Shown here: positions 31,334 through 47,033 of the stretch, piece after piece
Position numbering within the stretch: the first letter of the stretch is position 1
How the letters are laid out: every line of letters starts with the position of its first letter
Source of the DNA: Xylanimonas oleitrophica
Lineage (GTDB): Bacteria; Actinomycetota; Actinomycetes; Actinomycetales; Cellulomonadaceae
Length of the DNA stretch: 64,000 nt
Direction of reading: 5' to 3'
NCBI RefSeq assembly: GCF_003244315.1
Contig: NZ_QKWH01000004.1
Location: forward strand, 248,001-312,000
Made by a program: the position numbers and the translations under genes
Notes under the pieces: generated by a model
The model's database searches: none
What the model saw: only the letters and a program-made list of their open reading frames with translations
Told to the model about the DNA's origin: nothing

Positions 31334-32590
31334 ATGCGTACCCATCAACGAGCCCGCACCACCTCCGCCCTGATCACGCTGGCGCTCGCCCTGACCGCCG
31401 TCGTGACCGGTGGCGTCGGCACCGCCGCGGCCGCCCCCGACCCGGGGCCCCGCACCACGGCGGCCACCCTGGTCTGGTCCGACGAGTTCGACGGACCCGC
31501 TGGCGCCGCCCCGAACGCCGCGTACTGGAACCACGAGACCGGCAACCACGGGTGGGGCAACAACGAGCTGCAGAACTACACGAACAGCCGCGCCAACTCC
31601 GCCCTGGACGGCAACGGCAACCTGGTCATCACCGCGCGCCGCGAGGCGGACGGGAGCTACACCTCCGCGCGCATGACCACGCAGGGCAAGGTCCAGCCCC
31701 AGTTCGGGCGCATCGAGTCGCGCATCAAGATCCCCCGCGGCCAGGGCATCTGGCCGGCGTTCTGGATGCTCGGGTCGGGCTTCCCGCAGACGCAGTGGCC
31801 GGACTCGGGCGAGATCGACATCATGGAGAACGTGGGCTTCGAGCCCCACATGGTGCACGGCAGCCTGCACGGCCCGGGCTACTCGGGCGGCAACCCGCTC
31901 ACGGGTTCCTACATGCACCCGCAGGGCTGGTCGTTCGCCGACGACTTCCACACCTTCGCGGTCGACTGGTCGCCGGGCTCCATCACCTGGTCCGTGAACG
32001 GTGTGGCCTACCAGACGATCACGCGCAACGACACGCGCGGGAACCCCTGGGTGTTCGACCAGCCGTTCTTCATGATCCTCAACGTGGCGGTCGGCGGGCA
32101 GTGGCCCGGCTACCCGGACGGCAGCACCCAGTTCCCGCAGCAGATGCTCGTCGACTATGTGCGCGTCTACTCCCAGGACGGCACCGGCAGCGGTGGCGGC
32201 GGCGAGCGCGCCGGCACCATCACGGCGAGCAACGGCATCTGCCTCGACGTCGCGGGTGCCGCGCAGGCCAACGGCACGCCGATCCAGCTCGCCTGGTGCA
32301 ACGGCAACCAGGCGCAGCGGTGGACCGTCGCGCAGGACGGCTCGCTGCGTGCGTTCGGCAAGTGCCTCGACGTGGCCGACGGCGCCACGGCCGCCGGCAG
32401 CCGCGTGCAGCTGTGGGACTGCAACGGCTCCGGTGCCCAGCGCTGGACGCACGTGAACGGCAGCCAGGCGCTGCGCAACCCGCAGTCCGGGCGCTGCCTG
32501 CAGCCCGTCGGGCGCGCGCAGAACGACGGCACCCGCCTGGAGATCGCCGACTGCGACGGCAGCTCGGTCCAGAGGTGGATCCTGCCGTGA
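31334..32590 (+). CDS. Secreted endo-1,3-beta-glucanase, GH16 with CBM13
   Basis: 418 residues. A Sec signal peptide (about 1-34, ending AAAA) precedes a GH16 laminarinase domain (about 45-285) with the catalytic E160-x-D-x-x-E165 (SGEIDIMENVG), GQGIWPAFWML and FFMILNVAVGGQWPG. After a Gly/Ser linker comes a ricin-type CBM13 (about 297-418) with repeated Q-x-W motifs (QAQRWT, GAQRWT, SVQRW). The layout and sequence strongly recall the yeast-lytic glucanase of Cellulosimicrobium cellulans. It hydrolyses fungal or algal 1,3-beta-glucan outside the cell. AGGGAG lies 7 nt before the ATG. Confidence 0.95.
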   Translation: MRTHQRARTTSALITLALALTAVVTGGVGTAAAAPDPGPRTTAATLVWSDEFDGPAGAAPNAAYWNHETGNHGWGNNELQNYTNSRANSALDGNGNLVITARREADGSYTSARMTTQGKVQPQFGRIESRIKIPRGQGIWPAFWMLGSGFPQTQWPDSGEIDIMENVGFEPHMVHGSLHGPGYSGGNPLTGSYMHPQGWSFADDFHTFAVDWSPGSITWSVNGVAYQTITRNDTRGNPWVFDQPFFMILNVAVGGQWPGYPDGSTQFPQQMLVDYVRVYSQDGTGSGGGGERAGTITASNGICLDVAGAAQANGTPIQLAWCNGNQAQRWTVAQDGSLRAFGKCLDVADGATAAGSRVQLWDCNGSGAQRWTHVNGSQALRNPQSGRCLQPVGRAQNDGTRLEIADCDGSSVQRWILP

Positions 32591-32592
32591 GG

Positions 32593-32624
32593 TGACGGCA
32601 TGACGGCATGACGGCATGACGGTG
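32593..32624 (+). repeat. 8-bp tandem repeat just after a stop codon
   Basis: TGACGGCA is repeated three times exactly with a fourth variant copy (TGACGGTG), starting 2 nt after the glucanase TGA (32588-32590). The 8-nt period puts TGA in all three frames. Confidence 0.9.
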
Positions 32625-32627
32625 TGA

Positions 32628-32660
32628 CACGGGGTGGTCGGCGACGCCGGCCACCCCGTG
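32628..32660 (+). terminator. Hairpin terminator of the glucanase gene
   Basis: CACGGGGTGG (32628-32637) pairs with CCACCCCGTG (32651-32660), with an inner CGGCG/CGCCG stem. Confidence 0.7.
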
Positions 32661-32774
32661 CGCGCCTGCCTGACCAGGCTGCGGCGGCTGGGTGAAGACT
32701 GAGGGTCCACCGGACGTCGATCGTGCGATCCCCTAGGATCCCGCGTGTCGTCGAGGATCTGGAGGGCACGAGGC

Positions 32775-33362
32775 ATGGCGAGGCGAAGGACGCGCGCGGG
32801 CGCGGCGGTCGGCGCCGCGGTGACCGTGGCGCTGCTGGCGGGGTGCACCGGTGCTGGTGGCGCCGCCGAGGTGGACCCGCCGTCGGCCGCCCAGGAGGCT
32901 GACGGCGACGCCGGTGGAGCGTCTGCCGACGTCATCACCGTGGAGGGGCCCGACCCTGACGACGTGATCGCCGACGGGACGTTCACCGTGCCGGGCTCCC
33001 GGGACGATCAGGTCCGCGTCGGCATCCAGCGCCTGGCGGTCGAGGGCGACGTCATGAACCTGCGCCTGGTGCTCACCCCGCTGTATGACAACGACGGCAG
33101 CGCGGTCTCGGTGTTCCAGATGTTCGACCAGACGATCGGCATCGTCCTGATCGACCGCGAGAACCTGAAGGAGTACCGGGCGGTGCACTGGACGGCGGGC
33201 ACCTGGTCCACCGACGCGGTGCACGCCAAGGCGTTCGAGGGCGAGTCGGTCGGTTACCAGACCTGGTTCGCGGCACCGGTGGACGACATCGACACCATCG
33301 ACGTGCAGCTGCACGCGTCCTGGCCGGTGTTCGAGGACGTGCCGATCGTGCGGGAGGACTGA
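32775..33362 (+). CDS. Lipoprotein of unknown function
   Basis: 195 residues with a lipobox (VALLAGC; Cys about 22) after an Arg-rich n-region, so it should be a lipid-anchored extracytoplasmic protein. The mature part has an acidic linker and then a beta-rich domain (VRVGIQRLAVEGDVMNLRLVLTPLYDNDG, WFAAPVDDIDTIDVQL). GGAGGG lies 8 nt before the ATG. It is followed after 1 nt by the OmpA-like gene; the pair resembles actinobacterial surface lipoprotein/OmpA-domain pairs. Function not recognised. Confidence 0.8.
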   Translation: MARRRTRAGAAVGAAVTVALLAGCTGAGGAAEVDPPSAAQEADGDAGGASADVITVEGPDPDDVIADGTFTVPGSRDDQVRVGIQRLAVEGDVMNLRLVLTPLYDNDGSAVSVFQMFDQTIGIVLIDRENLKEYRAVHWTAGTWSTDAVHAKAFEGESVGYQTWFAAPVDDIDTIDVQLHASWPVFEDVPIVRED

Positions 33363-33363
33363 C

Positions 33364-33975
33364 GTGCGAGGCCGTCGTCGTGCGCTCGTGCCGGGCGGGT
33401 TGACGCTGCTGCTGGTCTCCGGGGCCGCCCTGCCCGCACAGGCGGACGAGCCGGGCTACGTCTGGCAGACCCTCGCCGAGGTCGCCGAGGAGCTCGGGCT
33501 GCCGGACCAGGCACCGAGCTCCCGGGCGATCGCCGAGTCCGTCCGCGGCTACTCGGCCCAGGACACGGTCCGCGAGTACTCCTTCAAGAACACGGTCCGC
33601 GGGCTCGAGACCGTGGAGGAAGAGGCCGGCGAGACCGTCGTGACGCTGGCCGGTGACATCCTGTTCGCGTCCTCGAGCGCGGACCTCTCGCCGGCAGCGG
33701 TGGCCAAGATCGGCGAGCTCGTGGTCCCGGTGCCCCAGGGCGCGGCGCTCGCCGTCCACGGCCACACCGACACCGTGGACGAGGACGCGTTCAACCAGGA
33801 GCTGTCCGAGCGCCGGGCACGCTCGGTGGCCGAAGCCGTCGCCCAGGCCCGGCCCGACCTGGTGCTCGACGTCCAAGGGTTCGGCGAGACGCGCCTGAAG
33901 GTGCCGGAGACCGGGGACGACGTCGCGGCTGCTCGGGCGGAGAACCGACGGGTCGAGCTGCGGTACGCCGGCTGA
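33364..33975 (+). CDS. OmpA-domain secreted protein
   Basis: 203 residues. Signal peptide about 1-27 (ALPAQADE). The C-terminal OmpA/MotB domain (about 95-200) contains VHGHTDTVDEDAFNQELSERRARSVAEAV and GFGETR, ending with NRRVELRYAG. OmpA domains usually bind peptidoglycan. GGAGG lies 6 nt before the GTG, overlapping the end of the lipoprotein gene. Probably translated together with the lipoprotein and acting with it at the cell wall. Confidence 0.85.
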   Translation: MRGRRRALVPGGLTLLLVSGAALPAQADEPGYVWQTLAEVAEELGLPDQAPSSRAIAESVRGYSAQDTVREYSFKNTVRGLETVEEEAGETVVTLAGDILFASSSADLSPAAVAKIGELVVPVPQGAALAVHGHTDTVDEDAFNQELSERRARSVAEAVAQARPDLVLDVQGFGETRLKVPETGDDVAAARAENRRVELRYAG

Positions 33976-34039
33976 CGCGCGGCCGCGTGCCGCCGTCTAC
34001 CGGCGCGACGCGTGCGGCGGAGCTCGGTCACGGCGCCGG

Positions 34040-34045
34040 TAGACT
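34040..34045 (+). promoter_or_regulatory. Candidate -10 box (TAGACT) for purL
   Basis: TAGACT in GGTAGACTGG, about 95 nt before the purL ATG, matching the context upstream of purS at 549. The leader between contains a CCCCGTTCCCGGGG hairpin. Confidence 0.35.
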
Positions 34046-34139
34046 GGCCGAGCCTCGCCCGGACCGATGCCGGATGCCGGCCCCGTTCCCGGGGCGGTGA
34101 TCACCCGGTCCCGGGCACCTAGCGACCCGAGGGATCTTG

Positions 34140-36482
34140 ATGACCGCCGCTGACCCGACCGTCCAGGCTGCTTCCCCCGCCCCCCGCCCGCGGCTCGACA
34201 CCGTGGAGAACGCGGCCTCGACGCCGGACGAGACCCAGCCGTACGCCGAGCTCGGCCTCAAGCCGGACGAGTACGAGCGCATCCGCGAGATCCTGGGTCG
34301 CCGTCCCACGGCCGCAGAGCTGGCCATGTACTCGGTGATGTGGTCGGAGCACTGCTCCTACAAGTCCTCCAAGGTGCACCTGCGCAAGTTCGGCGAGCGG
34401 GTCACCGAGGAGATGAAGCAGCACCTGCTGGTCGGCATCGGGGAGAACGCCGGCGTCGTCGACATCGGTGACGGCTGGGCGGTGACGTTCAAGGTCGAGT
34501 CGCACAACCACCCGTCGTTCGTGGAGCCGTACCAGGGTGCTGCGACCGGTGTGGGCGGCATCGTGCGCGACATCATCTCGATGGGCGCCCGTCCCGTGGC
34601 CGTGATGGACCAGCTGCGTTTCGGCGCGGTGGACAACCCGGACACGGCCCGCGTGGTGCACGGCGTGGTGTCCGGCGTCGGTGGCTACGGCAACTCCCTG
34701 GGCCTGCCGAACGTCGGCGGCGAGCTCGTCTTCGACGCCTCGTACCAGGGCAACCCGCTGGTCAACGCGCTGTGCGTGGGTGTGCTGCGGCACGAGGACA
34801 TCCACCTGGCCAACGCGTCGGGCGTGGGCAACAAGGTGATCCTGTTCGGTGCGCGCACCGGTGGCGACGGTATCGGCGGAGCGTCGATCCTCGCGTCGGA
34901 GACGTTCGAGGACGGCGTGCCCGCCAAGCGCCCGAGCGTGCAGGTGGGCGACCCGTTCATGGAGAAGGTGCTCATCGAGTGCTGCCTCGAGCTGTTCTCG
35001 GCGGACGTGGTCGAGGGCATCCAGGACCTGGGGGCGGCGGGCATCTCGTGCGCCACCTCGGAGCTGGCCTCCAACGGTGAGGGCGGCATGCACGTGGACC
35101 TGGACTCGGTGCTGCTGCGCGACCCGTCGCTCAACGCGGGCGAGATCCTCATGTCGGAGTCGCAGGAGCGCATGATGGCCGTGGTGCGGCCGGAGAAGCT
35201 CGAGGAGTTCCTGGCGATCACCGCCAAGTGGGACGTCGAGACGTCGGTGATCGGTGAGGTCAACGACTCCGGCCGCCTGACCATCGACCACCACGGGCAG
35301 CGCATCGTGGACGTGGACCCGCGCACGGTGGCGCACGAGGGCCCGGTCTACCACCGCCCGTACGCGCGCCCGGCGTGGCAGGACGAGCTCAACGCGTCGA
35401 CGACGGCGAGCCTGGCCCGACCGGAGAGCGCGGACGAGCTGCGCGCCACCGCGCTGCGCCTGCTCGCCTCGCCCAACCTGGCCTCCAAGTCGTGGGTGAC
35501 GGACCAGTACGACCGGTTCGTGCAGGGCAACACCGCCCTGGCCCAGCCCGACGACGGCGGTGTGGTGCGCGTGGACGAGTCCACGAACCTGGGCGTGGCC
35601 CTGGCCACGGACGCCAACGGCCGCTACGCCAAGCTGGACCCGCGGGCGGGTGCGGCGCTGGCGCTGGCCGAGGCGTACCGCAACGTGGCCGTCACCGGCG
35701 CCACCCCGATGGCCGTGACGGACTGCCTCAACTTCGGCTCGCCCGAGAACCCGGACTCGATGTGGCAGCTCGTCGAGGCCATCGAGGGCCTGGCCGACGC
35801 GTGCCAGGAGCTCGGCGTCCCGGTGACCGGCGGCAACGTGTCGCTCTACAACGAGACGGGCGAGCCCGGCCGCATCGACTCGGCCATCCACCCCACCCCG
35901 GTGGTGGGCGTGCTCGGCGTGCTGGACGACGTGCGCACCGCGACGGCGTCGGGCTGGCAGTCCGCCGGCCTCAGGGTGCTGCTGCTGGGTGCCACGGCCG
36001 ACGAGCTCGACGGGTCGGCCTGGGCCGACGTCGAGCACCAGCACCTGGGCGGCCTTCCCCCGCGCGTGGACCTGGCCGCGGAGAAGGCCCTGGCGTCGGT
36101 GCTCGTCGCGGCCCGCGGCGACGGCCTGGCCGCCGCCGCGCACGACCTGTCCGAGGGCGGTCTCGCCCAGGCGCTGCTGGAGGCGTCCCTGCGCTTCGGT
36201 GTGGGCGTCCGCGTCTCGCTCGACGGTGTGACGCAGCGCGACGGCGTGAGCCCGTTCGTGGCGCTGTTCAGCGAGACGACGGCGCGTGCCCTGGTGGCCG
36301 TGGACCCGGCCCGCGAGGCTGAGCTGGTCGCGGCGGCCGAGGTGGCGGGCGTGCCCGTGGTGGCGCTGGGCGAGACCGGCGGGGACGCCGTCGTCGTCGA
36401 GTCGGCTGCAGGCGGGTTCGACATCGCGCTGGACGAGGCCCGCGAGGCGTTCGAGGGCACGCTGCCGCGCATCTTCGGCTGA
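34140..36482 (+). CDS. purL: Phosphoribosylformylglycinamidine synthase subunit PurL
   Basis: 780 residues, the small-type PurL that works with PurS and PurQ. Landmarks are [96 protein letters not shown] and [13 protein letters not shown]. It uses ATP and PurQ-derived ammonia to amidate FGAR. GAGGGA lies 5 nt before the ATG. It is monocistronic here, 32 kb from purS-purQ. Confidence 0.97.
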   Translation: MTAADPTVQAASPAPRPRLDTVENAASTPDETQPYAELGLKPDEYERIREILGRRPTAAELAMYSVMWSEHCSYKSSKVHLRKFGERVTEEMKQHLLVGIGENAGVVDIGDGWAVTFKVESHNHPSFVEPYQGAATGVGGIVRDIISMGARPVAVMDQLRFGAVDNPDTARVVHGVVSGVGGYGNSLGLPNVGGELVFDASYQGNPLVNALCVGVLRHEDIHLANASGVGNKVILFGARTGGDGIGGASILASETFEDGVPAKRPSVQVGDPFMEKVLIECCLELFSADVVEGIQDLGAAGISCATSELASNGEGGMHVDLDSVLLRDPSLNAGEILMSESQERMMAVVRPEKLEEFLAITAKWDVETSVIGEVNDSGRLTIDHHGQRIVDVDPRTVAHEGPVYHRPYARPAWQDELNASTTASLARPESADELRATALRLLASPNLASKSWVTDQYDRFVQGNTALAQPDDGGVVRVDESTNLGVALATDANGRYAKLDPRAGAALALAEAYRNVAVTGATPMAVTDCLNFGSPENPDSMWQLVEAIEGLADACQELGVPVTGGNVSLYNETGEPGRIDSAIHPTPVVGVLGVLDDVRTATASGWQSAGLRVLLLGATADELDGSAWADVEHQHLGGLPPRVDLAAEKALASVLVAARGDGLAAAAHDLSEGGLAQALLEASLRFGVGVRVSLDGVTQRDGVSPFVALFSETTARALVAVDPAREAELVAAAEVAGVPVVALGETGGDAVVVESAAGGFDIALDEAREAFEGTLPRIFG

Positions 36483-36631
36483 CGCGGCACGACCACGACC
36501 CGAGCCCTTCACCCTGCGCCTGCGGGGTGGAGGGCGCGAGTCGTCTGCGGTGCCAGAGCAGACCCGGAGCAGACCCGCGAGCTGCCCTGAGCACAGTCCT
36601 GGGCACAGCCGCCGACGGAGCGCCCGCCGCC

Positions 36632-37651
36632 CTACGGCACCAGCGCCCAGCCGAGCACCGCCTCGCCGAACGAGGGGCCGAACGCGGGGCTGTGGCTGCC
36701 GCCGTCCACCGTCCACAGCGCCACCCGGGAACCGTCCTCGCAGCCCTGCGTCCAGGTGGTCACCTGCGTCTCCGCGCCGGCCAGGCTCGTGTCGAGGTCG
36801 AGCGGGTCACCCGCCTGCTGGGCGGCCGGGTCGCACCCGTCGAGCGTCACCCAGGCGGCGACGCTGTCGGCGGCCGACGGGTAGCGGGCGCCCTCCGGCG
36901 GCAGCGTGCCGCCGGCGTAGAGGATCGTGTCGTCGGCGGTGCCGTGCACCTGCAGGACGGAGACGGGGCGGGACGGGGCGCACGCCCCGGCGTCGTCCGC
37001 CATCGCGCCGGCCACGGAGACCACGGCGCGGAACAGGTCGGCCTGCTCGCACGCGAGGCGGTAGGCCATGAAGCCGCCGTTGGAGTGGCCGACCGCCACC
37101 ACGTTCCGGGGGTCGACGGCGTACCGCTCGCCGACGGTGGTGACGACGTCGGCGAGGTAGGAGGAGTCTCCCGGGGCGGCACCGAAGAAGTCGCAGCAGG
37201 CGTCGGTGGCGTCCCAGAAGCGCAGCCCCTGCTCGTCCTCGGTGCCCGCGGGGGAGACCACGAGGGCCCCCGCCTGCTGGGCGGCCGACCCGATGCCGCC
37301 GAGCTGCTCGACCCAGCGCGGCTGGGACCCGTAACCGTGCAGCAGGAGCACCAGCGGGGCGGGCTCCTGCGGGGTGTACGAGGCCGGTACCCGGATCGCG
37401 AACGGCCGGTCGGGGTGCGTGGCGGTGACCAGCTCCCCGTCCTCCCCGGGGGCGACGGGCGGCGGCAGCGTCGGCGTGGTGCCGAGCGTGCGCTGGGGGC
37501 CGGCCGGCCCAGCACCCTCGGTGCCGGTCGGCGCGGCGTGGTCGGGGCCGTTCGCGGGAGGCGCGGACGACGGCGGTCCAGGGCTGCAGGCGGCGAGCAG
37601 GGCGAGCACCACGATGGTGGCGAGCGTCAGGACACCCGGACGAGCCGTCAT
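36632..37651 (-). CDS. Lipoprotein PHB depolymerase/feruloyl esterase-like hydrolase (LpqC-like)
   Basis: 339 residues. Lipobox LLAACS (Cys about 22), a Pro/Thr/Gly linker to about residue 75, then an alpha/beta hydrolase. It has LLLHGYGSQP for the oxyanion region, nucleophile Ser in VGHSNGGFMAYRLACE, and LQVHGTADDTI for the acid. The ending is typical of the polyhydroxybutyrate-depolymerase-like esterase family (LpqC). It probably hydrolyses an ester at the cell surface. Confidence 0.85.
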   Translation of the reverse strand: MTARPGVLTLATIVVLALLAACSPGPPSSAPPANGPDHAAPTGTEGAGPAGPQRTLGTTPTLPPPVAPGEDGELVTATHPDRPFAIRVPASYTPQEPAPLVLLLHGYGSQPRWVEQLGGIGSAAQQAGALVVSPAGTEDEQGLRFWDATDACCDFFGAAPGDSSYLADVVTTVGERYAVDPRNVVAVGHSNGGFMAYRLACEQADLFRAVVSVAGAMADDAGACAPSRPVSVLQVHGTADDTILYAGGTLPPEGARYPSAADSVAAWVTLDGCDPAAQQAGDPLDLDTSLAGAETQVTTWTQGCEDGSRVALWTVDGGSHSPAFGPSFGEAVLGWALVP

Positions 37652-37709
37652 CCGACCATCCTCGGTCAGAGGGCGGTGCCTCGCCGCTGCGGTCCCGTCG
37701 AGATGCGCG

Positions 37710-37745
37710 AGGGGCGGGCCACCCCGGCCTGGGTGGCCCGCCCCT
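37710..37745. terminator. Hairpin downstream of icd
   Basis: A perfect 14-bp stem (37710-37723 with 37732-37745) with an 8-nt loop, 20 nt beyond the icd stop on the minus strand. Confidence 0.75.
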
Positions 37746-37764
37746 CAGGCGGTCACGGCGCTGC

Positions 37765-44518
<6,754 letters not shown>

Positions 44519-44551
44519 GCGACCGGCGCCGCCCTGACGCGTGTCCGGGAT

Positions 44552-44602
44552 GTGAGACGCCGATGGTCCACCGTTGACTTCCCGCCCACCGGTTCGTAGT
44601 TT
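44552..44602 (+). promoter_or_regulatory. Promoter with upstream GTGAGACGCC motif for the SAM-IV/leader-peptide unit
   Basis: TTGACT (44574-44579) and TAGTTT (44597-44602) are separated by the ideal 17 nt. GTGAGACGCC (44552-44561) ends exactly 12 nt before the -35, as at 12707. Transcription would begin near 44609, about 60 nt before the riboswitch. Confidence 0.65.
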
Positions 44603-44668
44603 CCCGCGCACCGAGGCACGCCTCCGGTCTCCCCGCCGGGGCGGCAGGGCGGTCTCGGTGTCTTGAGC

Positions 44669-44768
44669 GGTCATGAGCTCCGACGCGAAGCCCCGGCTGG
44701 TCGGACGGCAACCCCCCGCGCGGGTGGGTGCCCCGGGTGAGGACCAGGTTCGCCGCCGGCCGGCGGCT
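44669..44768 (+). ncRNA. SAM-IV riboswitch, unit 2
   Basis: P1 GGTC (44669-44672) with GACC (44742-44745). Core signature: GGTCATGAGCTCCGACG, AAGCCCCGGCT, GGACGGCAACCC, GGTGCCCCGGGTGAGGACC. A GCCGCCGGCCGGCGGC hairpin follows. It precedes a 30-codon leader peptide rather than the main gene directly. Confidence 0.92.
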
Positions 44769-44815
44769 GGACAACACGCGAGCCCGCCCCCTGGGCGGGA
44801 CCTGGAGGAGACAGC

Positions 44816-44908
44816 ATGAACCGGAGCACGAGGCCCCGCGCCGCTGCGTCGTCCTGGAGCACCACCGTGCGGGTCTGCGACACCCGCGCCACCTGTCGCT
44901 GTCGTTGA
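44816..44908 (+). CDS. Cys-rich leader peptide (30 residues)
   Basis: A short frame with an ideal ribosome site (GGAGGAG, 5 nt before ATG). The peptide is basic and Ser/Thr-rich, and all three Cys are in its last ten residues, CDTRATCRCR. Two of the Cys codons are TGT, rare in this genome. It lies between a SAM-IV riboswitch and a monooxygenase gene and is followed after 30 nt by a strong hairpin. This is the arrangement expected of a cysteine-sensing attenuator peptide; Cys-rich uORFs with such a role are known in mycobacteria. The sensing role is inference. Confidence 0.7.
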   Translation: MNRSTRPRAAASSWSTTVRVCDTRATCRCR

Positions 44909-44938
44909 GCGCCACCGCCGGCGCCGCGTCGCGCTGAC

Positions 44939-44958
44939 GCGTCCGTCCTGACGGACGC
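44939..44958 (+). terminator. Attenuator-like hairpin after the Cys leader peptide
   Basis: GCGTCCGT (44939-44946) pairs with ACGGACGC (44951-44958) around a 4-nt loop. It lies between the leader peptide and the monooxygenase start. It has no T-run. It could be the terminator or translation-control stem switched by ribosome position. Confidence 0.45.
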
Positions 44959-45082
44959 CCGCGCTCCCCGCCCCGGCCCCGCCCGCCCCGTGCGGGCCCC
45001 TCCCTGCCCTCTCCGGCAGCCTGCACCGCCGTCGCGCCCCGTGCGCCCGGCCGTGCGGCCGCACCCTCGAACGGAGCTCGCC

Positions 45083-46390
45083 TTGTCGCACCCACTGGCC
45101 TCGTCGCACCCTCAGCCCGCCGCCCGCACCACCGCCGACGGCGCGGAGCCCGCCCGCCCGCACGTCGTCCTCGGCGTCGACCTCACCGCCGCGGGCGCCC
45201 GTCCCGGCAGCCACCACCTGCACGGGGCGGTGGCCCCCCGCCCCTTCGACGCCGAACGGTTCGTCCACCTGGTCCGCACGGCGGACCAGGGGCTGCTCGA
45301 CCTCGTGACGCTCGACGAGGGGTTCCTGCTGCACCCCGGGCGGCGCCGGGTGCCCGGCCGCCTCGACGCTGCCGTCGCCGCCGCCCGGGTGGCCCCGCTG
45401 ACGTCCGGGGTGGGCCTGGTGGCCGCCGTGGAGGCGGTGCACGTCGACCCGGGGCACGTCGCCGCGGCCATCGCGCGGGTCGACCGCACGAGCGGTGGTC
45501 GCGCGGGATGGCAGGTGGGACGCCCGGCCGACGGCGCGTCCCCGGACCAGCAGTGGGCCTCGCGCGCCGCCTCGTCCGTGGCGCAGGTGGCACGCCTGTG
45601 GGACGCCGGCGCGTCCGAGACCGCCGAGGTCGGCGTCGACGGGCGCGTGCGCGTGGACCACGACGGCATCCGGTTCGCCGTGCGCCGCCCGCAGGCGTCC
45701 GGGGCGCCGCTCCCGCAGGGCCGTCCGCCCGTCGTCGTGCGCGCCCACGAGGAGGAGGGCGCACAGGTCGCGGCAGCGACGGCCGACGTCGTGCGCCTGC
45801 GGGTGACCGACGCCGCCCGCGCCGCCCGGCTGCGCGCCCTCGTGCGCGAGGCCGCGCAGGCTGCGGGCCGTCACCCGGACGACGTCAAGGTGCTCGTCGA
45901 CGCTTACGTGGTGCTCGCGGCCGAGCCGGAGAGCGCCCGGGCGCGGCTCGAGCTGGTGGAGGCGATCGAGGGGCCCGACGCCGCCGGCGGGGCGCTGGTG
46001 GTGTCGGGCACCGCTGCCGACCTGGCTGCCGTCGCCACGGACTGGGTCGACGCCGGCGCCACCGACGGCTTCGTGCTGCGGCCCTCGTCCCTCGGGTCCG
46101 ATCTCGACACCGTCGTGGGCCGCGTGGTCCCGGCTCTGCAGCGGGCCGGCCGGTTCCGCACCGCGCGGCCCGGGCACGGGCACGCGGGCACCCTGCGCGG
46201 GGCGCTGGGCCTGCCCAGCGTGCTGTCCGCGCGCGCGGCGGCCACGGCTGGCCGGACGGCGCGCGCCGACCGTGCTGACCAGGCGCCCGCCGGCCGCGCC
46301 CCTGCTGGGCGGGACGGGCGCGGCGGGGTGCGCCGTCGCGACGACGGCGGCCGCTCGCCGGCCGCGCGGCCGGCCCTCGTGGCGAGCTGA
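45083..46390 (+). CDS. LLM-class flavin monooxygenase, NtaA/SnaA/DszA-like
   Basis: 435 residues from TTG 45083 (CGGAGC 6-8 nt upstream). Luciferase-like fold: FVHLVRTADQGLLDLVTLDEGF, VAPLTSGVGLVAAVEAVHVDPGHVAAAIARVDRTSGGRAGWQVG, SVAQVARLWD, then a C-terminal barrel end. The last 60 residues are a low-complexity Arg/Ala/Gly tail. This subgroup includes oxygenases that release sulfur or open heterocycles. Control by SAM-IV plus a Cys-rich peptide suggests organosulfur scavenging. The reductase partner is not in the window. Confidence 0.82.
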   Translation: MSHPLASSHPQPAARTTADGAEPARPHVVLGVDLTAAGARPGSHHLHGAVAPRPFDAERFVHLVRTADQGLLDLVTLDEGFLLHPGRRRVPGRLDAAVAAARVAPLTSGVGLVAAVEAVHVDPGHVAAAIARVDRTSGGRAGWQVGRPADGASPDQQWASRAASSVAQVARLWDAGASETAEVGVDGRVRVDHDGIRFAVRRPQASGAPLPQGRPPVVVRAHEEEGAQVAAATADVVRLRVTDAARAARLRALVREAAQAAGRHPDDVKVLVDAYVVLAAEPESARARLELVEAIEGPDAAGGALVVSGTAADLAAVATDWVDAGATDGFVLRPSSLGSDLDTVVGRVVPALQRAGRFRTARPGHGHAGTLRGALGLPSVLSARAAATAGRTARADRADQAPAGRAPAGRDGRGGVRRRDDGGRSPAARPALVAS

Positions 46391-46466
46391 GCCGCCGGGG
46401 ACCCGCGGACCGGTGGTGCCCGCCCGGGCCCTGCCGGGCCGCGGGTGCGCAGGTAGTGTCCGGTCC

Positions 46467-46988
46467 ATGGCGACGGTGCTCCCCTACGACGGTCACATGC
46501 CCGAGATCGACCCGACAGCGTGGCTGGCTCCCACGGCCACGGTGATCGGCCGCGTACGCATCGGCCCGCGCGCCAGCGTCTTCTACGGCGCGGTGCTGCG
46601 CGGCGACATGGACGAGATCGTTCTCGGCGCGGGCAGCAACGTCCAGGACAACTGCGTGCTGCACACCGACACCGGTGTGCCCACCCACGTGGGGGAGAAC
46701 GTCGGCATCGGCCACGGTGCGATCGTGCACGGCGCCACCGTCGAGGACGGGTGCCTCATCGGCATGGGTTCCACGCTGCTCAACGGCTCGGTGGTCCGCG
46801 AGGGCGCGTTCGTCGCCGCCGGGGCGCTGGTGCGCGAGGGGCAGGAGGTGCCCGCGCACCACCTCGCCGTCGGCGTCCCCGCCAAGGTCCGTGGCGAGCT
46901 CGACGAGGAAGGTCGTGAGCGCGTACGGCGCAACGCGATCCAGTACCAGGAGATCGCCGAGCAGCACCGGCGCGCCGTCGGTTCCTGA
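46467..46988 (+). CDS. Gamma carbonic anhydrase family protein
   Basis: 173 residues, left-handed beta-helix hexapeptide protein (YrdA/PaaY type). The zinc His set is H66, H83 and H88 (VLHTDTG, GIGHGAIVHG). It also has VFYGAVLRGDMDEIVLGAGSNVQDNC and a C-terminal helix (YQEIAEQHRRA). Carbonic anhydrase activity in this subgroup is variable. ATG lies 7 nt after TAGTGT, suggesting a leaderless mRNA separate from the monooxygenase operon. Confidence 0.92.
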   Translation: MATVLPYDGHMPEIDPTAWLAPTATVIGRVRIGPRASVFYGAVLRGDMDEIVLGAGSNVQDNCVLHTDTGVPTHVGENVGIGHGAIVHGATVEDGCLIGMGSTLLNGSVVREGAFVAAGALVREGQEVPAHHLAVGVPAKVRGELDEEGRERVRRNAIQYQEIAEQHRRAVGS

Positions 46989-46993
46989 GCCTG

Positions 46994-47025
46994 CGGTGCC
47001 CGACGCCCGCGGTGCCCGACGCCCG
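46994..47025 (+). repeat. Two perfect 16-bp direct repeats after a stop codon
   Basis: CGGTGCCCGACGCCCG occurs twice in tandem, 5 nt after the carbonic-anhydrase stop. Confidence 0.9.
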
Positions 47026-47033
47026 GCGTGCGA

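Noticed and set aside
44671-44892. A 73-codon minus-strand frame over the SAM-IV region
   Set aside because: It runs antisense through a conserved riboswitch and the leader peptide.
44728-44937. A 69-codon plus-strand frame overlapping the Cys-rich leader peptide
   Set aside because: Its start lies inside the riboswitch core without a ribosome site. The 30-codon frame in another phase has an ideal one.
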